From positions 1-24,367 of the forward strand of contig CAMEGD010000007.1 of assembly GCA_945916025.1 (NCBI GenBank): a stretch of DNA of 24,367 nucleotides, in the 5' to 3' direction. Positions 23,583 to 24,367 of the stretch are shown here, one piece after another. The translations under genes were made by a program, and so were the position numbers. Below the pieces are notes generated by a model. That model was not told the DNA's origin. It saw nothing but the letters and a program-made list of their open reading frames with translations, and did not search any database. The first letter of the stretch is position 1, and each line of letters opens with the position of its first letter. The stretch comes from an uncultured Clostridia bacterium. GTDB taxonomy: Bacteria > Bacillota > Clostridia > Tissierellales > Peptoniphilaceae.

Positions 23583-24367
23583 ATGAATAAGAAAATAACA
23601 ATTGTGTCAGATGGAAATGGAGCTGTAACTGCTGCCTTAGACCTTAAAGAAAAAGGATATGATGTTTTAATTTATAATCTTAAGGAAAAAGAAAGTAGAA
23701 TGGCTTATTTAGATAAAGAAATAACTTTAGTAGAAGGATCGAGAAGATTTAGTGCAAAAATCAATTATACAACTGATCCAAAAGAAGCTACAAAGGACGC
23801 CTATATGATTATGTACGTTCTTCCTGGCTATGCTATACCAGTCTATGCTAAATCCCTTGCTCCATACACTGATGAAAATACAATTTTGTTTTTTAATTCT
23901 GCAGCTTCTTTTGGACCATTAATTTATGCTAATGCAACTAATACCGAACCAAAATATGCCATAGAAGCCAATTCCCTTACCTATGCTTGTAGGGTAGATA
24001 AGGAAAACAATATTGCTCAACTTCACTTAAGGGTAAAGGAACTTTATGTAGCTGCTTCTATTTGTGAATATACACAAGATTTAGCTGATAAATTAGTAGA
24101 ATTTTATCCTCAAATTATTCCTGCAAAGGACCTTTTACATGTATTCTTATTAAATGCAAATCCTGAGACCCACTGTGCTGGTTGTCTTTTAAATGCTGGC
24201 AGAATTGATTATTCAAAGGGAGACTTTTATCTATCCAGAGAAGGTATAACAGATTCAACTTTAAAAGTTATGAGAAAAGTTGCCCACGAGAGAAGAAGAA
24301 TAGCTGATTCCTTTGACTATGAACTTAAGGGAGAATTTGAATCTAGGATTGATAGTGGATACTTTGA
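23583..24367 (+). CDS. NAD(P)-dependent octopine/nopaline dehydrogenase family, 3' end beyond window
   Basis: The first 261 residues are present; family members are about 360 long, so roughly the last quarter is missing. The N-terminus is a Rossmann fold (KKITIVSDGNGAVTAALDLK). The second domain has the octopine-dehydrogenase signature NANPETHCAGCLLNAGRID, with the conserved H197, then GDFYLSREGIT and HERRRIADSF. Such enzymes reductively couple an amino acid to a 2-oxo acid, or do the reverse. In the usual G-x-G-N-G-G dinucleotide loop the first Gly is replaced by S9 and the last by A14, so cofactor binding may be altered. ATG at 23583 has GGAGG six bases upstream. Substrates cannot be told from sequence. 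Confidence 0.85.
   Translation, partial: MNKKITIVSDGNGAVTAALDLKEKGYDVLIYNLKEKESRMAYLDKEITLVEGSRRFSAKINYTTDPKEATKDAYMIMYVLPGYAIPVYAKSLAPYTDENTILFFNSAASFGPLIYANATNTEPKYAIEANSLTYACRVDKENNIAQLHLRVKELYVAASICEYTQDLADKLVEFYPQIIPAKDLLHVFLLNANPETHCAGCLLNAGRIDYSKGDFYLSREGITDSTLKVMRKVAHERRRIADSFDYELKGEFESRIDSGYF

Overview
The window is AT-rich chromosomal DNA from a low-GC, Gram-positive, anaerobic firmicute. Strong AGGAGG-type ribosome sites, TTG/GTG starts, a lipobox binding protein, a hybrid-cluster protein and RexB/AddB-type recombination all fit this. The overall gene style suggests the Tissierellia/Peptoniphilaceae area (Anaerococcus, Peptoniphilus and relatives), but that placement is a guess from style, not from a marker gene. 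No tRNA, rRNA, CRISPR array, insertion sequence or phage gene was seen. Gene density is high and the largest gap without a gene is about 215 bases.

Layout. (1) 1-5706, minus strand: a tightly packed operon of an RluA-type pseudouridine synthase, a two-domain nucleoside/uridine kinase, a ROK sugar kinase, and an AddB/RexB-like nuclease subunit that runs off the left edge. (2) 5922-6671, plus: a membrane-anchored protein with two copies of the small domain that precedes the catalytic domain in MltG. (3) 6718-8160, minus: nicotinate phosphoribosyltransferase. (4) 8241-11405, minus: glutamate racemase, a Crp/Fnr-family regulator and hybrid-cluster protein, with a perfect TGTAAC-N4-GTTACA operator before hcp. 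(5) 11528-13037, minus: a GT2-GtrA fusion protein and a small GNAT-fold acetyltransferase. (6) 13179-14423, plus: GMP synthase whose glutaminase domain has shrunk to a remnant. (7) 14571-16608, plus: pseudouridine kinase with an N-terminal winged helix, apparently frameshifted near its 3' end, and pseudouridine-5'-phosphate glycosidase. (8) 16773-22184, plus: a carbohydrate-type ABC importer (ATPase, two permeases, lipoprotein receptor) with a metallo-beta-lactamase-fold enzyme inside the operon. (9) 22261-24367, plus: a metal-dependent amidohydrolase, then an octopine/nopaline-dehydrogenase-family enzyme cut by the right edge.

How they work together. Nucleoside and cofactor salvage recurs: a pseudouridine synthase makes the modified base in RNA, psuK/psuG degrade free pseudouridine, and pncB, the uridine-kinase-like protein and guaA handle NAD, pyrimidine and guanine nucleotides. 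The hcp operon looks like a self-contained response to nitrosative or redox stress. Most of the window is ordinary housekeeping. The most unusual items are the GMP synthase without a glutaminase active site, the frameshifted psuK end, the hcp operator, the duplicated MltG-like domain protein, and the MBL enzyme embedded in the importer operon.
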